DNA of 64,000 nt from Eutreptiella sp. 'Long Island Sound 2002'. Its lineage: Eukaryota > Euglenozoa > Euglenophyceae > Eutreptiales > Eutreptiaceae. Made by a program: the position numbers and the translations under genes. Shown in pieces: positions 45,430 to 57,493 of this stretch; the stretch's first letter is position 1; every line of letters begins with the position of its first letter. The stretch lies in NCBI GenBank assembly GCA_964036045.1, contig OZ038401.1, positions 34,763,777 through 34,827,776 on the forward strand. Reading direction: 5' to 3'. A model generated the notes under the pieces. That model was not told where the DNA came from and ran no database searches. It saw nothing but the letters and a program-made list of their open reading frames with translations.

Positions 45430-45493
45430 TTAGTGACCCAATGGTTATAGTGGTGGCCTCACAAATAGGTGTTACTGGTTCAAATCCCATTGG
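45430..45493 (+). repeat. tRNA-derived SINE head
   Basis: A-box-like TGACCCAATGGTTATAGTGG and B-box GGTTCAAATCCC (45477-45488). The spacing fits an RNA polymerase III promoter. The head is not foldable into a clean cloverleaf. Confidence 0.55.
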
Positions 45494-46384
45494 TACCATC
45501 TTTGACACCAGCATTGGAGTGGTTAACATGGTTTAAAAGTGGTTTTTTCGTGCACAAAGAAAAAGACAAACGCTCACCCTGGAAGACCCCCTAAAATGTT
45601 TATAAAGCGGGGGGGGGTCTGGGGGGGTGCCTTAATCTTGGGTGGGTGGGTGCCTCAAAACCCCTCCCCCCTCCCCTCTTCTAAACAAAGTATATTCACG
45701 GTCCTGAGTCATTTTTCAACCAACTCCATATCTCCCCTCGTCCCCAACATCACGCACCTATACCCCAATCCCCAAAACAACAAACACTTTTGTTTTATGT
45801 TTGCAATTGCTCAGGCATGCAACCATGGGCATCCTTGTGGGTCACTACCAGAGTGGTGGCTAGCAACCTCACAGACTCCATCCTCTAGACCTCTGTCCTC
45901 TGCCCTCGTCCTCTGCGCTCTGCTGTCTGTGCAAAACACAGAAAAATTCTGTTGTGCCATGCTACAATTGCTCACACATATACCTGAGTTGATATTCCAC
46001 TGGAGGGAGGTCTGGGGTCCAAGGGCACAAGTCGACGTACCTAAAAGCGGCCTCCGTTTTCCCGGCATTTTTGATAAATTCCATTTTCCTTCTGTGGAAA
46101 ATTTTCTGATCTAGAGGGAGCTAGCTAGCAAGGCTAGATCCCCCCCCCCCCCATATCACTAAGCAATCTCTTAGTCACCTCCAAACGTCGTGCTTGCAAC
46201 CTCACAGAACACTGCCGCCTGACTGGTACACTCTCTGGAACACGCAGTGTGGGGTCACTACCGCTCCAATCATCCGTCGGACAACAAAAGTGAGAAGTGA
46301 GCAGTAGCACTATGACTGGCGACAACATGGCTTGAGTTTTAGCACCTAATCGCTATGGAAGAAGAACGGCCCTCATTGGAGACA

Positions 46385-46600
46385 CCCCCGGGGGGGCAGC
46401 CGGGCCGGGTCTCTGTATGCGACCCCCCCAGCCCCCCCCCCCCCCCTCCCCCCCCCCCGGGTTTTGAAAGATAGTGGTGCCGGGTCGGCCCTCAACAAGT
46501 GTCCCTAGAGAAAACTGTCCGGCGCCAAAGGCGCCAATTTTCTTTTTCATACTATGTGTTTATACTCAAAATACTCAAAATTTTTGTAGAGAATTCATAT
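46385..46600 (+). repeat. Dispersed repeat with GGCGCCAAAGGCGCC
   Basis: Second copy of the 38530-38740 family. GGCGCC-AAA-GGCGCC (46520-46534) is an inverted repeat. Followed by TATACTCAAAATACTCAAAA. Confidence 0.65.
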
Positions 46601-46678
46601 CTGTGTTAAAACAACAAGAAAAAATTTTGACCTGAAGGAGGGCTACAGGAGGGCTGCAGGCCCTAACAGCAACCCTAG

Positions 46679-49190
46679 CCCTAATCAAGACTGAATATTG
46701 GGACCGAGCTGGTGGGGGAGGGAACATCAGCTATGACTGGTGAGGGACATCAAGAATGATTCACACATTGATGGCTCTTGACAAAGTGAAATCGGCTTGC
46801 AAGTGAACCCCATCACCACAAGGCCCACTTTCAAGGCTTTTTGGACTTCTGAGGGGCCAAAATGCCCCAAAATGGGCTCAAAATGGGCTCATTTCACCCA
46901 TTTGTGCACCCCAAATGGTCTAGGATGAGGTTTGGAAAAATGTGTTTTTGACCCATTTTTGACCCATTTTTGGTCCCAAAACAGCCCAATTTCAAGGCAT
47001 TTTGGGATTTTCGGAGGACCAAAATGGGCCACCACAAGCTCAAAACGGCCCAAAAACACTTGTTTTAGCATCACACATGGTCTAGGATCATTTTTGAGAA
47101 AAGTCATCTTTTTGCCCCTACTGGACCCCGTTGACCCATTTGGGCACCCACCTGTTTAAGCTTGAGCTTGTAGCTTGCCGCAGCCTAGTGAGCCTAGGTA
47201 TTGGGGTCCAGGCGTCCGTTTGGGCAATTTGAGGGGTGGAAACCAGAAAAAGTGGGGGGTTGCGGGTGGACTAGGTGCCCTCGGAATCGCATTTTGAGCC
47301 ATGTAGCCAAAGATATGGCCTATTCTTGGTTTGTGGCTGTCGGCATTTGGAGCTTCTGCGGGCTTTTTGGGCCGTTTCCGGGACATATCATGGAGTTAGA
47401 GGGCCTCAAAGAGCTCGTTGACACGGGGAAGTCAAGCGGCACGTGGAGTGTACCCACCGTTCCCCTTCATTTGGCCGTCTTGAATGGGTTCCAGGGCTTT
47501 TTTTGCCCAAAAATGGCTATTTTTGGCCCTAAACTGCAGTTTTTGAAACTGAGGTCTGCCACTTGCGAATCCCGTTCCCGGCCGCCACCGTTGAGTTTCT
47601 TGCTCAAACTTTGTGTGATTGTACTTCACACCCATAGGTATCATCCACCAAAATTTCGTCCGAATCCGAAGCACCACGATGGAGTTGTGATTTTTAGCCA
47701 TTTCGCGCGTGCTGCTTGCTGCTTGCTTGCTTGCTTGCTGCTAAACCTGGTAGGTCCACCCTAGACACTAAAAAGGGTTATAAAACCAAGACTGGTTCCA
47801 CCAGCTCGGTGACCCGAACCCTAATCAAGACTGAATATTGGGACCGAGCTGGTGGGGGAGGGAACATTAGATATGAATGGTGAGGGACATCAAGAATGAT
47901 TCACACATTGATGGCTCTTGACAAAGTGAAATGCACCTGAACCCCATCACCATGAGGCCCACTTTCAAGGCTTTTTGGACTTCTCAGGGGCCAAAATGCC
48001 CCAAAATGGGCTCAAAATGGGCTCATTTCATCCTTTTGTGCACCCCAAATGGTCTACGATGAGGTTTGGAAAAATGTGTTTTTGACCCATTTTTGACCCA
48101 TTTTTGGTCCCAAAACAGCCCATTTTCAAGGCATTTTGGGATTTTTGGAGGACCCAAATGGGCCACCACAAGCTCAAAACGGTCCAAAAACACTTGTTTT
48201 AGCATCACACATGGTCTAGGATCATTTTTGCGGAAAGTCATATTTTTACCCCTTTCGGACCCTGTTGACCCATTTGGGTACCCACCTGTTTGGGCTTGAG
48301 CTTGCAGCTTGCCACAGCCTAGTGGGCCTAGTTATTGGGGTCTAGGCGTCCGTTTGGGCAATTCTGAGGGGTGGAAACCACAAAAAGTGGGGGGTTGCGG
48401 GTGGAGTAGGTGCCCTCGGAATCGCATTTTGAGCCATGTAGCCAAAGATATGGCCTATTCTTGGTTTGTGGCTGTCGGCAGTTGGAGCTTCTGGGGGCCT
48501 TTTTGGGCCGCTTCCGCGGCATATCATGGAGTTAGAGGGCTGCAAAGAGCTCGTTGACACGGGGAAGTCAAGCGGCACGTGGAGTGTACCCACCGTTTCC
48601 CTTCGTTTGGCCGTTTTGAATGTGTTCCAGGGCATTTTTGGCCCAAAAATGGCTGTTTTTGGCCCTAAACTGCAGTTTTTGAAACTGAGGTCTGCCACTT
48701 GCGAATCCCGTTCCCGGCCGCCACCGTTGAGTTTCTTGCTCAAACTTTGTGTGATTGTACTTCACACCCATAGGTATCATGCACCAAAATTTCAACCAAA
48801 TCCAAAGCACCACGACGGAGTTCTGATTTTTACCCATTTCGCGCGTGCTGCTTGCTTGCTTGCTGCTGCTTGCTTGCTGCTGCTGCTGCTAAACCTGGTA
48901 GGTCCACCCTAGACACTAAAAAGGGTTATAAAACCAAGACTGGTTCCACCAGCTCGGTGACCCTAACCCTAACCCTAATCAAGACTGAATATTGGGACCG
49001 AGCTGGTGGGGAAGGGAACATCAGCTATGACTGGTGAGGGACATCAAGAATGATTCACACATGGATGGCTCTTGACAAAGTGAAATCAGCTTGCTAAACC
49101 TGGTAGGTCCACCCTAGACACTAAAAAGGGTTATAAAACCAAGACTGGTTCCACCAGCTCGATGACCTTAACCCTAACCCTAACCCCCCC
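46679..49190. repeat. ~1.14-kb tandem repeat with telomere-like motifs
   Basis: Unit 1 begins at CTAATCAAGACTGAATATTG (46681), unit 2 at 47821 and unit 3 at 48975, giving lengths of 1140 and 1154 bp. Units 1 and 2 are about 95% alike by eye. Unit 3 has lost about 950 bp between GAAATCAGCTTGC and TAAACCTGGTAGG. Unit junctions carry CCCTAA motifs: one or two before units 1 and 2, three before unit 3, and three after it (49166-49187). Each full unit keeps a similar 89-codon minus-strand frame (47432-47701, 48568-48837), but the other frames are equally conserved, so coding is not claimed. Confidence 0.9.
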
Positions 49191-49301
49191 CCCTCACCCC
49201 TGGCTGGACGCCCCCCCCCGACCCCCGGTAGGAACACCCCCCCCCCCCCACACCCAGCAGGAACACCCCCCCCCCCCGACCCCCGGCTGGACCCCCCCCC
49301 A

Positions 49302-49365
<64 letters not shown>

Positions 49366-49375
49366 AGTTTTGACA
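49188..49375 (+). repeat. Extreme C-rich tract
   Basis: Starts directly after CCCTAACCCTAAC and includes a run of more than 50 C (about 49305-49364) plus shorter runs separated by GGCTGGA and GGAACA. Confidence 0.9.
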
Positions 49376-51227
49376 GATAGCTGGGGGGGTGGTCGCATCA
49401 GGACCGTTGGTAGTCGCCCCCCCGGGGAGACACCTACATGACACACCTGCGTCCTGAACTTTCAGGACGATCGTCCTAAAAACTGGTTGAAAATGGCCAT
49501 TTTTGGACACTACAGTGGCCCTAAAACAGGCTCAACGGCTGGAAATCACACAAAATTTGGTTCGGGTGATGCGCTATTGATAACACAATCACAGACCACA
49601 TAAGAGGGATGGCATCATCCCCCACCCCCACCCCACCCCAATGTCTGGGGAACAGCCTAGCATCACCCAGAAATGGTGGGTTTCCTGGGTGATTGTTCTT
49701 TTCATGTATTAGGTGGAGCAGAACAACATGCCCTGCTCTTTGCCCTTTGTCCCTCCTTTTGCATGTGGTAGACACACAAACTGATGTCTTCCTTGATTTG
49801 TTTTTCCAGGGGCCCTGGCCCTAGTCGGAAAGCGACAAATAACCCAAACCCTCGGCGCCAAAGTGCCAAGCCACCCCTGCTTTTCCTCAAAACAGCAAAA
49901 CACCCAGAGATTGTGCGCACCACTGATGTGCAACGCTTGGTGATCTGGAACCCCTTGGCGCTGTATTATATACCCGCATTGGTGGTGGTGAGCACCCTTC
50001 AACCTTTCGAGTCATGGGATGATGGGAATGACTGAAGGTGAAGCATGCTAGTGCTGTCACAGGAGGAAAAAAGCCAAGGGGTAGAAGCAGCACATGTAAG
50101 CACAGTTTCTGGTGGCTTGCGACAAGCAATGGAAACAATTTCCTCCTGACAATTTAAACTGGTGCTTACCACGGGAAACACCAACCAGCATACTTACTGA
50201 GCCTTCATGGCAACTCCCCGCCCTCCCTTTTTCTGTACCTCCAAGCTCCCTGCGCTGTGACTGGAAAATCAGTGCCACATGCCAGCTGTGCACATCATAG
50301 TTAGTTGGTTGGTAAAGGAGGAAATGTGACCGCAGTGGGCAGGAAAGCATGGCACTAAAATAAATTCAATACCCTGGCCTTTGCGTGCATACAGACAGTG
50401 GTCATCCTCCTGTTTATGCAACTGTGCATCTCTTGCAGCAACACAATGCTTCCACCAAATTCGACCGTGACTTGACTGTGCAATTTCACTGCACTTGTGT
50501 TGGGAAGTCCAAATCTAAAGTGAATGAAGGGTTGGTGGGTCATTCAAGGCCTGAGTTTCGTCATTAGTTTTGGCGGAGGGTATCAAGTGGGGTTGGGTGC
50601 AAACCTGGGGAACTTCTTCATCCATCAGAGGCTGTTCAGCACATGGGGAAGGGCGCATGGGATATTTTGGGGCTTTGGGCACATTAGCTGCATATTCAAA
50701 TGACAAACGCCCAAGAGAGTGGCCCCCACAGGGACTTCGTTTTTTCTGCAGGCGTGTCCCTGAGCTGTGCCACACAATCTTACGGGGTACTCTCCCATTT
50801 CCTCTGAGGTACCAGCCATTGAGTCGTCATTGCATGTCTGAATGGTGTGGTCTTCAAACACAGCCACCGCCTACTGCAACACTTGTGTGTGAAACCAGCA
50901 GTAAAACAGGAAAGGGCGGGGGCTGCATAGATTGTGTGGCCGGTATCCCCACGGTGGGAATAACACCGGGGCTTTGCACTCCACGTCCTCAGTCAAATGG
51001 TGTAGTGGCAAGCATTTAGAGCCAGAGATCCACTTAAGAAGGGGCAGTTGGGGCCCACACTAGGAGCAGCATGCTCTGCCACAGGGCAGATGGTTCACGC
51101 GATGCGAGCTCGAGGTCACACATGTGCATGTGTACCCCCACCCTGAGGATTGCCCGATGAGTCCCTGAAATTTTGGCTGCCTCAGCCTGCCGCCGTTGAG
51201 AAACAGAAACGGGATGTGCTATTTCAG

Positions 51228-51451
51228 GTGCAGTGACCGCTGCCAACCGCATATACCGCCTCCTCGACACGGTGCCAAAGATCGATGCGGAGATGCCAGA
51301 TGACGTCGGCGTTCATCTGGACAATGTGACAGGCTTTGGTTCGTTCAAAGACGTGAAGTTCAACTATCCCTCGCGTCCAGACGTGCGCATTCTAAAGCAG
51401 CTGAACTTAGATTTTGCAGCTGGACAGCGCATCGCCATCCTGGGCTCTACA
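51228..51451 (+). CDS. ABC transporter exon 6: linker and start of nucleotide-binding domain
   Basis: Acceptor GCTATTTCAG, donor TCTACA|GTGTGT. It begins by completing Gly and encodes AVTAANRIYRLLDTVPKID (the A-x-x-R-I/V-Y-x-L-L-D linker), then VKFNYPSRPDVRILKQLNL, where Tyr is the A-loop aromatic that stacks on ATP adenine, and QRIAILGST, the first half of Walker A. The exon ends in the middle of Walker A in phase 0. The intact frame and conserved residues suggest a functional ATPase. Confidence 0.95.
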
Positions 51452-52254
51452 GTGTGTTGATGCAGAGGGATTGTGCATATTGCGGGTGCAGGGTTGTGCG
51501 CTGCTAGGGAGAGGTTGTGGTGTGTACTGGTGCTGTGGAGCACAGGTGGTGTTCAATGCTGCCAGGCAGAGGCTGGAGAGACGAACGCCCACCTTTGAGT
51601 GCAACAGGAGCGAATGGTACTGACTGACACGAGGTACGGGGCTGATTCCTGGGGAAGCTGTCCTCCCCTGCGGGCACTAGTGGCACATCTGCCTCAAACG
51701 CACGGTAATCACGCTTCCACGCGTCCATGCCCCTTACTTCCCCGGCCCATTTACTTGCGGGCCCCTGAACAGTCACCCGTTTGGATTTCGGACTCTTCTA
51801 TTTCGTGCTTGTTTTCACGTTCTTTAATCAGCAGAGCTCTGGAAGCTCTTCCGGACTGCGCTTGGTTCACCCCCTGCCGCTCTCTCACCCACGGGGGTAT
51901 ACGCAGCCCAGGTGCTGTTGGCATGCCCGGGACAGGGGACCTGCGCTCTGCCCCGAAACATTGTACAGAACATTGCGGAAGGGCGAGGGTGGAGCCCTTA
52001 ACGGTGAAGAAGGGCGCCTTGCGCACACATCCGCGCCGATGCACTCATGTTGTGATTTCGTAGTAGACGATGTGCCGGACCTATTGCTTGCAGTTGCAGC
52101 ATGCGGACGGGTTGAAGCGGGAGGGGGGGCCGGGGACGGGAAGGGCGACCGCTGCTGCAGAAGGTGCAACTGGTGTCGTGGCCCCTCAACGGGCTGCTGA
52201 GTGAGTGCAGGCGGTCCGCAGTGGGGCCAACGTCTGGCGAAAGAGTACTGCCCC

Positions 52255-52665
52255 GGCCATAATTTAGATTGGCCATAATTTAAAATGCCATAATTTAAAA
52301 CGCCCTAATTAAAAACGCAGGGGGTTTTCCGGGAGTTCCAGAATTGGCCATAATTGAAAAGGTGGTTTTTTCAATTTTTCAGAGGCAGATTTGGTCCCTT
52401 GTGCTGACTGTTTGGAGCCTTCACCACCATTGCAGTGTGTTGTATGCAGGAAGCACTTGTGTTCCCATTGCCTCGCCAATCACACAGTCCAATGCCATTA
52501 AAACCTGTGTTCCTCAACATACTACTGAGCTCATCATTTTGAATCTGTGGCGACGTTTTCTTGCTCTGTGCAGCGTCCGTATGGGTGGCCATAATTAAAA
52601 ACGCCATAATTAAAAACGTCAGGGGCACCGTTTTTAAATTTGACCGTTTTTAAATACGACCACAG
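52255..52665. repeat. Cluster of CCATAATTAAAAACG repeats
   Basis: About four copies of GGCCATAATTTAAAA/CCATAATTTAAAACG at 52257-52315, one at 52345, two at 52587-52615, and two reversed (CGTTTTTAAAT) at 52630-52660. Direct and inverted copies around a ~250-bp centre suggest a small MITE-like element. The borders are not fixed. Confidence 0.5.
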
Positions 52666-53233
52666 CAGTACTTTTGAAGCGAACAATCGATGCCATTTCA
52701 GGCCTCTGCATGGTTCAGGGTCTCTGCGGGTCACACTGATGACCAATGTTTTGGGGATGGGGCAGACATGCTGTAGAGCGAAGGAGTTCTGTGCGTCTGG
52801 TCGAGTGAGGCAGCCCCTGAGTCAGTCTGGACCCTGAAGACGCTGTTGCTGCTGCTGCTGATGGTGGCCTTGATAATGAGCCTGATGTATGCATCAGTGA
52901 GGCACTTGGAGTCCTCTAGAACGATTCTCATCATCGCATCATCGCATCATTTTAATCACCCACACGGCTAAGCTCTGAGCCCCATTTCTTCTTTCCCGCT
53001 CCCTTGTCCAACACCACAAAAGCCGTTCGACACTCGGTTCGGGGGGGGGGAGGGGGGGCTAATTCAATGGCTGCGGGCCCACTCTGCATCTGAAATGGTC
53101 CAAACTGTGGAGAGACTTGCCAATGCCGAGACCACGCGCGTCAGAGACAACGGGCTGAAGTATGTGCTAAAGGGGGCATGTGTAAGCCCGCTCGTTTTTT
53201 CGAACAGAGCGAGACAGCAGCAGTGATTGATGC

Positions 53234-56200
53234 GTGATTGATGATGTCTCAGCAGTCTCCGGAGATTTATGTGCTTTACAGCGTGACCTGTCGTTTGCTG
53301 CATACATTGTTGAAAGGACACACAGCACCAGTCCATTATACGCCCGTTACTATCAGCCATATACTTTACCACATAGTACGCCAGAACATATGCAACAGGA
53401 ATACGACATACATCAAACAGGGGCACGCACATACCTCATCATACACTCAATGTTGCACGACAAAGAACTCTTACACCGGTTACATGACTTACATGACACA
53501 CTATTGGGTGCCGCCAAACAAAAGTCTCCCCTGTGGCTTGCGTGCAAAAATACCCTGGACCACTCCACACCCCGGCCCCCATGTCATGCAGCACGTACCG
53601 TGAGGTGTTGTTTGGACGCACATGTTCTTTGGTATTCAATGAGTTGCTTGCTGGACACCTGCCATATTAGTATCCGTCCTGTGTTTTCTGAATTTAATGA
53701 CGCGAGCGCGACCATGAGTTTCTGGTCTGACATTGCAGAAGCTATTGAGTACACTGCACATTGTGCCCGGTTGCATTGGGTATGGTGCCGTTCTGAAGAG
53801 GCACATGCTGTTCTGTGCATGCACCCCGACGTGATGCCTGTGCTCCAGGCGGAATTCCACGGGGTTGTATGGCAGCTATGCACCACAGAGACTACGGTAG
53901 CTGAATTGACACACACAACCCGTGAGCGCCATGTATGTTTCTTCAAGAGTCATAAACGTACCATGGTTGCACCATTGTTCACTGCACACTTGCCGCCAGT
54001 GCATGTTGAATGCACAAGGCTCACTACACACTTCATCCGCCAACATTTAAGGAATACCGATCTGGCAGGGTGGGCAACGTGTATGCAAGAGCGACTACGG
54101 TATGTCCACTGTCGTGGACATAAAACATTGTGCATTGCCAGGGGTGTTTCCCGTGTACATGAATGGCAAATATGTGTTCCACCCCCATTTGAGTACATAT
54201 CCGCAGTACAATGCCATATGCTGTGTGCGTACATTGGCCGAACCACTCATGCTTTGATCAAACGTTTACGCAAGCATATAAGCACAACACTTGCACACAC
54301 AGAGGATAGCCGGTTTCATGAGATGTTACGCAGTACTGACTTAGCCGATTGGATGATTGTACCCGTAGAGCTTGTGTGGTCTGAGTGGGAAGCTGCTGTT
54401 GCTGAACGGTATTGGTGGGACAAGTTTAGGAGATGGTGTTTAAACGATATGCCCCCTAGGATTCCCACCAGCAGTGCCAAACCTTCCAAACTAATGCCCC
54501 GGCGTGCTCTACAGATTATCAGGAGCCTGAGTGCTGCAAGGTTAGCAAACGACTTCCCACGTGTTGCTGCCCTCAAAAAGGAAATTGCTTTGATTGGTGC
54601 TGAGTTACAACTACCGTTGTTAATATCCGCCATCATCCGGGTACCGTATATGACTGGACAGTATAAACTGGCCGTTGCTCCGGTCATTAATGCCCTTTTG
54701 CGCCGTGTGCCCTGTACTTCATGGGAACGGCAAGCCATGCGAGGGCGGATCCAGCTCGTGCGCACGGTTCCCCATACAGTGCGCCGGTGTTTTGAATCAC
54801 AGTCCAACTTGTGCGAAACAGAATGGGAACGTCCCCGATGCTTCTGTACCGCTGAATTCCTACCTTCATGGGAACAAGGAGGTACTGTGACCATCCGTGA
54901 TGGCCATTTCTGCCTGCTACCCATCTCAGTCAATTTTCATGGTGCAGAGTTGCGCAGTAAAGACGCACTACCTTTGCCGGGCCTTTCTTGCCGTGATACG
55001 GCCATTGAAGACCTCAATGACCTCGCACGTTTGCTGAATGTCCCTATGCCCAATACAGACAAGCTATTACCAAAAGCAATATTCAATCACTCAGGTGCAA
55101 TGCTTTCATATGTGCAGGCAGTTTCCACACGCCTGAGCGAGGTGGCAATTGTTCGTATTGTTGACAAGTCACTGGAAACCATGTGGGGCTTCTGTCGCCA
55201 ATGGATTTGGGATGAAACCACCCAGTTTTTGAGAACTGAGAGGTACACCGATACAAACAGGCCCCCTGCTGAAGTCTTGTCTGGCTTGTGTGATCTAGTG
55301 CGTGGTAAGGGCTGGGCATGCCATGACAGAGCACGACTAGCTCTGTTGTACCTTATTGGGAAGGGTAAATCTTTAGCCTTGCCCAGGATTACATGGCGGC
55401 CTATTTGTGCCCAGTCAGCCCCCGTGATACCCCGCTGGAGACTTCGCATCGCAGCACTGGCTTTTACTTGTTTCTTGAAAACATTAGCTCGAGAGATCCC
55501 CGGATCCTTTCTACACTTGTCCATCCAGGGAGTCGCCCATTGGATGACAGATTTGAATGCCTGGAACTGCACTGTGCTTGGAGAGGCTGATTGCAAAGAT
55601 CAGTTCAACCGTATTTTGCCTAGTGATGTGTTAAACCATTTTCAGCAAGCCACTAAGTGGCTCCGCAGTCAACGCCGATGGCGGGCAACACAAATGTTCT
55701 GGTCTTTGCACAAATATGACAAGCGTCTTGATCGCTGTGGTAAAGCCAGTGCATGTAATTTTGATATGCTATCACATTCTGAGCTCACTGATTTAATCAC
55801 TTTCTATCTTCAAGATGACAATTTTTGCCAGAGTGCAGGTACCTGTTGGTCCCAAGCCTTTGCCTTGCCTATGGGCGGACCCTTAAGCGCAAGGGCTGCA
55901 AACTTGCGTAGCCAGTGGTGTTTCCACTTGCAAAAGCAAAGGTTTCATGTCTTCGATGAACTACGCAGCACTGATGCAGGATACCCGATTTGGGTTAGTA
56001 GCACAGGTCGTGTGATCGCGTTGGCTCAGTTCAGAGATAACATTTATTTTTTTAGTTGCAGCTAAAGGCCCAGGCGCCTCATGGGCCATGTCTGACGTGT
56101 GCCTACTTCTGCAGCATGCTTGGTCCCTCAGAGTGCTCTGTCCTTGCATCAAGGACCATGTTTCTGATTGCCATCTGTGTTGTATGACAGGGCAATTGTA

Positions 56201-56540
56201 TGCCCTTGGGATGGCTATGGAACGACGACGTGGCTGGGGCATTGTGTATGTGCACCCCTCAGCATTAACATCGTCGTGGCAGTTAAAACAGGGTGCCCCT
56301 TTGCAGTCCTCTCGGGCCGTGACTGAGACGGGGCTTAATAACCTTTTCACAGGGGTCCTGATGAACTGTCGCCCTTTTTTGTCTGCTTGGAGCGAGTACC
56401 TTATGTGTGCAGCTGCATGGCTACAGGTAAGCATTCTATGTGGCCATGATAGGGTTATGGCAGTGCGGGCAACCCAGAAAGCCATCCAACGTTTTCTTAG
56501 CTATAGTCTCCATGATGTGCTCTTGAGTCAAGAACCCTAA
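53234..56540 (+). pseudogene. Penelope-like retroelement protein: GIY-YIG endonuclease upstream of reverse transcriptase, frameshifted
   Basis: The frame from 53234 runs 943 codons to TAA at 56063-56065. A GIY-YIG-like segment lies at residues ~325-400 (CAYIGRTTHALIKRLRKHI, with a downstream candidate Glu in AVAERYWWDKF). A reverse-transcriptase core follows: motif A ADCKDQFNRI (Asp near residue 786), motif B LPMGGPLSARAANL (near 878) and motif C QFRDNIYF (near 932-939), which has Asn where the second Asp of YxDD is expected. Directly after it, at a T7 run (56047-56053), coding moves by one base into the frame that reads VAAKGPGASWAMSDVC and continues to a TAA at 56538-56540. The endonuclease-before-RT order is that reported for Chlamys/Naiad-type Penelope-like elements in green algae, protists and animals. 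The assignment is by motif only. Confidence 0.65.
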
Positions 56541-56962
56541 CCTCAAGAATGGGTGTTATATGTATCACATTGTATGCCAAGCACCCGTGAGGAGGTGCGA
56601 CAGCGCCTGTGGGCCTGGCTGCAGCGACGTGCCACATGGGATGGGCACAGGTATGCTTCATGGCATATCCCACATGCCGGCCCTCATTCAGATTGGTGCG
56701 GTGACCGGTCTACCTGTGGTGACCCCAAAACGACTGTTTGATTGCCCCCACAATGGGGGCCGGGGGAGGGGGTCCGTTGCTCGCTTGTTTGCTGATTTGT
56801 CTGGGAGACGCTAGAGTATGCTACAGTGGTGTTCCAGGAATGCACACATCTGTCCGTGACATGTTATGGGCTGGCTCAGTCTGAGCGGGCATATTGCATG
56901 TATTCAGGTATGGGATCACCGCTGTAATTGGATTTCGTGCAGACTCTGGCGAAAGGCGCCTA

Positions 56963-56981
56963 GGACCGGTCACTCCGGTCC
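56963..56981. other. Perfect hairpin GGACCGG-TCACT-CCGGTCC
   Basis: 7-bp stem with 5-base loop, about 420 bp after the Penelope-like coding end and just downstream of GGCGAAAGGCGCC. It may be part of the element's 3' region. Function unknown. Confidence 0.5.
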
Positions 56982-57493
56982 GTGATCAGCCTTGATCTCT
57001 TTTTGGCTGTGCATGCTGTTGCTTGTGCAATTCTCCTAAGCGCAATCACCACGTGACACACCCACGTGTCACCGCACGGGGGGGGGGGGGGCAATGGCGT
57101 ATCGGCTTAGTAGGACCCAGCTTCATCTTGTTTGGCCTGGCGGACGCCAGTGGAATGAGTGCTTGCAGTGCAAATACTCATTCAAATACTTTTACGAATT
57201 CGTTGCACACTGCAGGATCCGGTCTGTGCAGTGGCCTGCCAAGACCAACAGCCCCCCCAACCCGCCCTGACAAGTTGCGTACAGTCCGTGATCGCTGTGA
57301 ACGTCTGGTTTGAAGCAACGTCCGTCTGTCTGTTGACCTTCTGCGGTCGCCAGTTGGCCTCTGGGCTGTCAAATCGCATCCCATCCCCCAGGGCTGGACG
57401 TCCCGCCCATCGGTTCTCCCCCAACGGTTGGGGCTGCTTCATCAGGGGTACTGGGGCATCCCCTCGCCCATTCCCTCGCTGTCATGTTGTCAG

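Larger units (their letters stand above)
43811..51227 (+). other. Intron 5 (7417 bp)
   Basis: Donor GTCGCG, acceptor GCTATTTCAG. Contains a SINE head, a dispersed C-rich repeat, the ~1.14-kb tandem repeat and a long C run. No independent gene recognised. Stretches at 43811-45400 and 49500-51227 show only anonymous open frames. Confidence 0.8.
51452..57493 (+). other. Intron 6 (6042 bp), splits the Walker A motif
   Basis: GT..AG. Contains an AT-rich repeat cluster and the Penelope-like element. At 53096-53227 a frame starting MVQTVERLANAETTRVRDNG ends before the large open frame. It may be the element's 5' region. No other gene recognised. Confidence 0.85.

Noticed and set aside
47432-48837. 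Duplicated 89-codon minus-strand frame as a gene pair
   Set aside because: Both copies lie in a 1.14-kb tandem repeat whose other frames are equally similar. Conservation reflects recent duplication.
48955-48980. True chromosome end at the CCCTAA repeats
   Set aside because: Only three repeats in tandem, followed by more coding gene downstream on the same strand.
53096-53227. Extra ABC transporter exon in intron 6
   Set aside because: Exons 6 and 7 already join perfectly within Walker A, so no exon is missing. The segment more likely belongs to the Penelope-like element.
56360-56400. Hammerhead ribozyme (CTGATGA at about 56358), as often found with Penelope-like elements
   Set aside because: No GAAA box and no flanking stems were found in the required order, and the motif lies in coding sequence.
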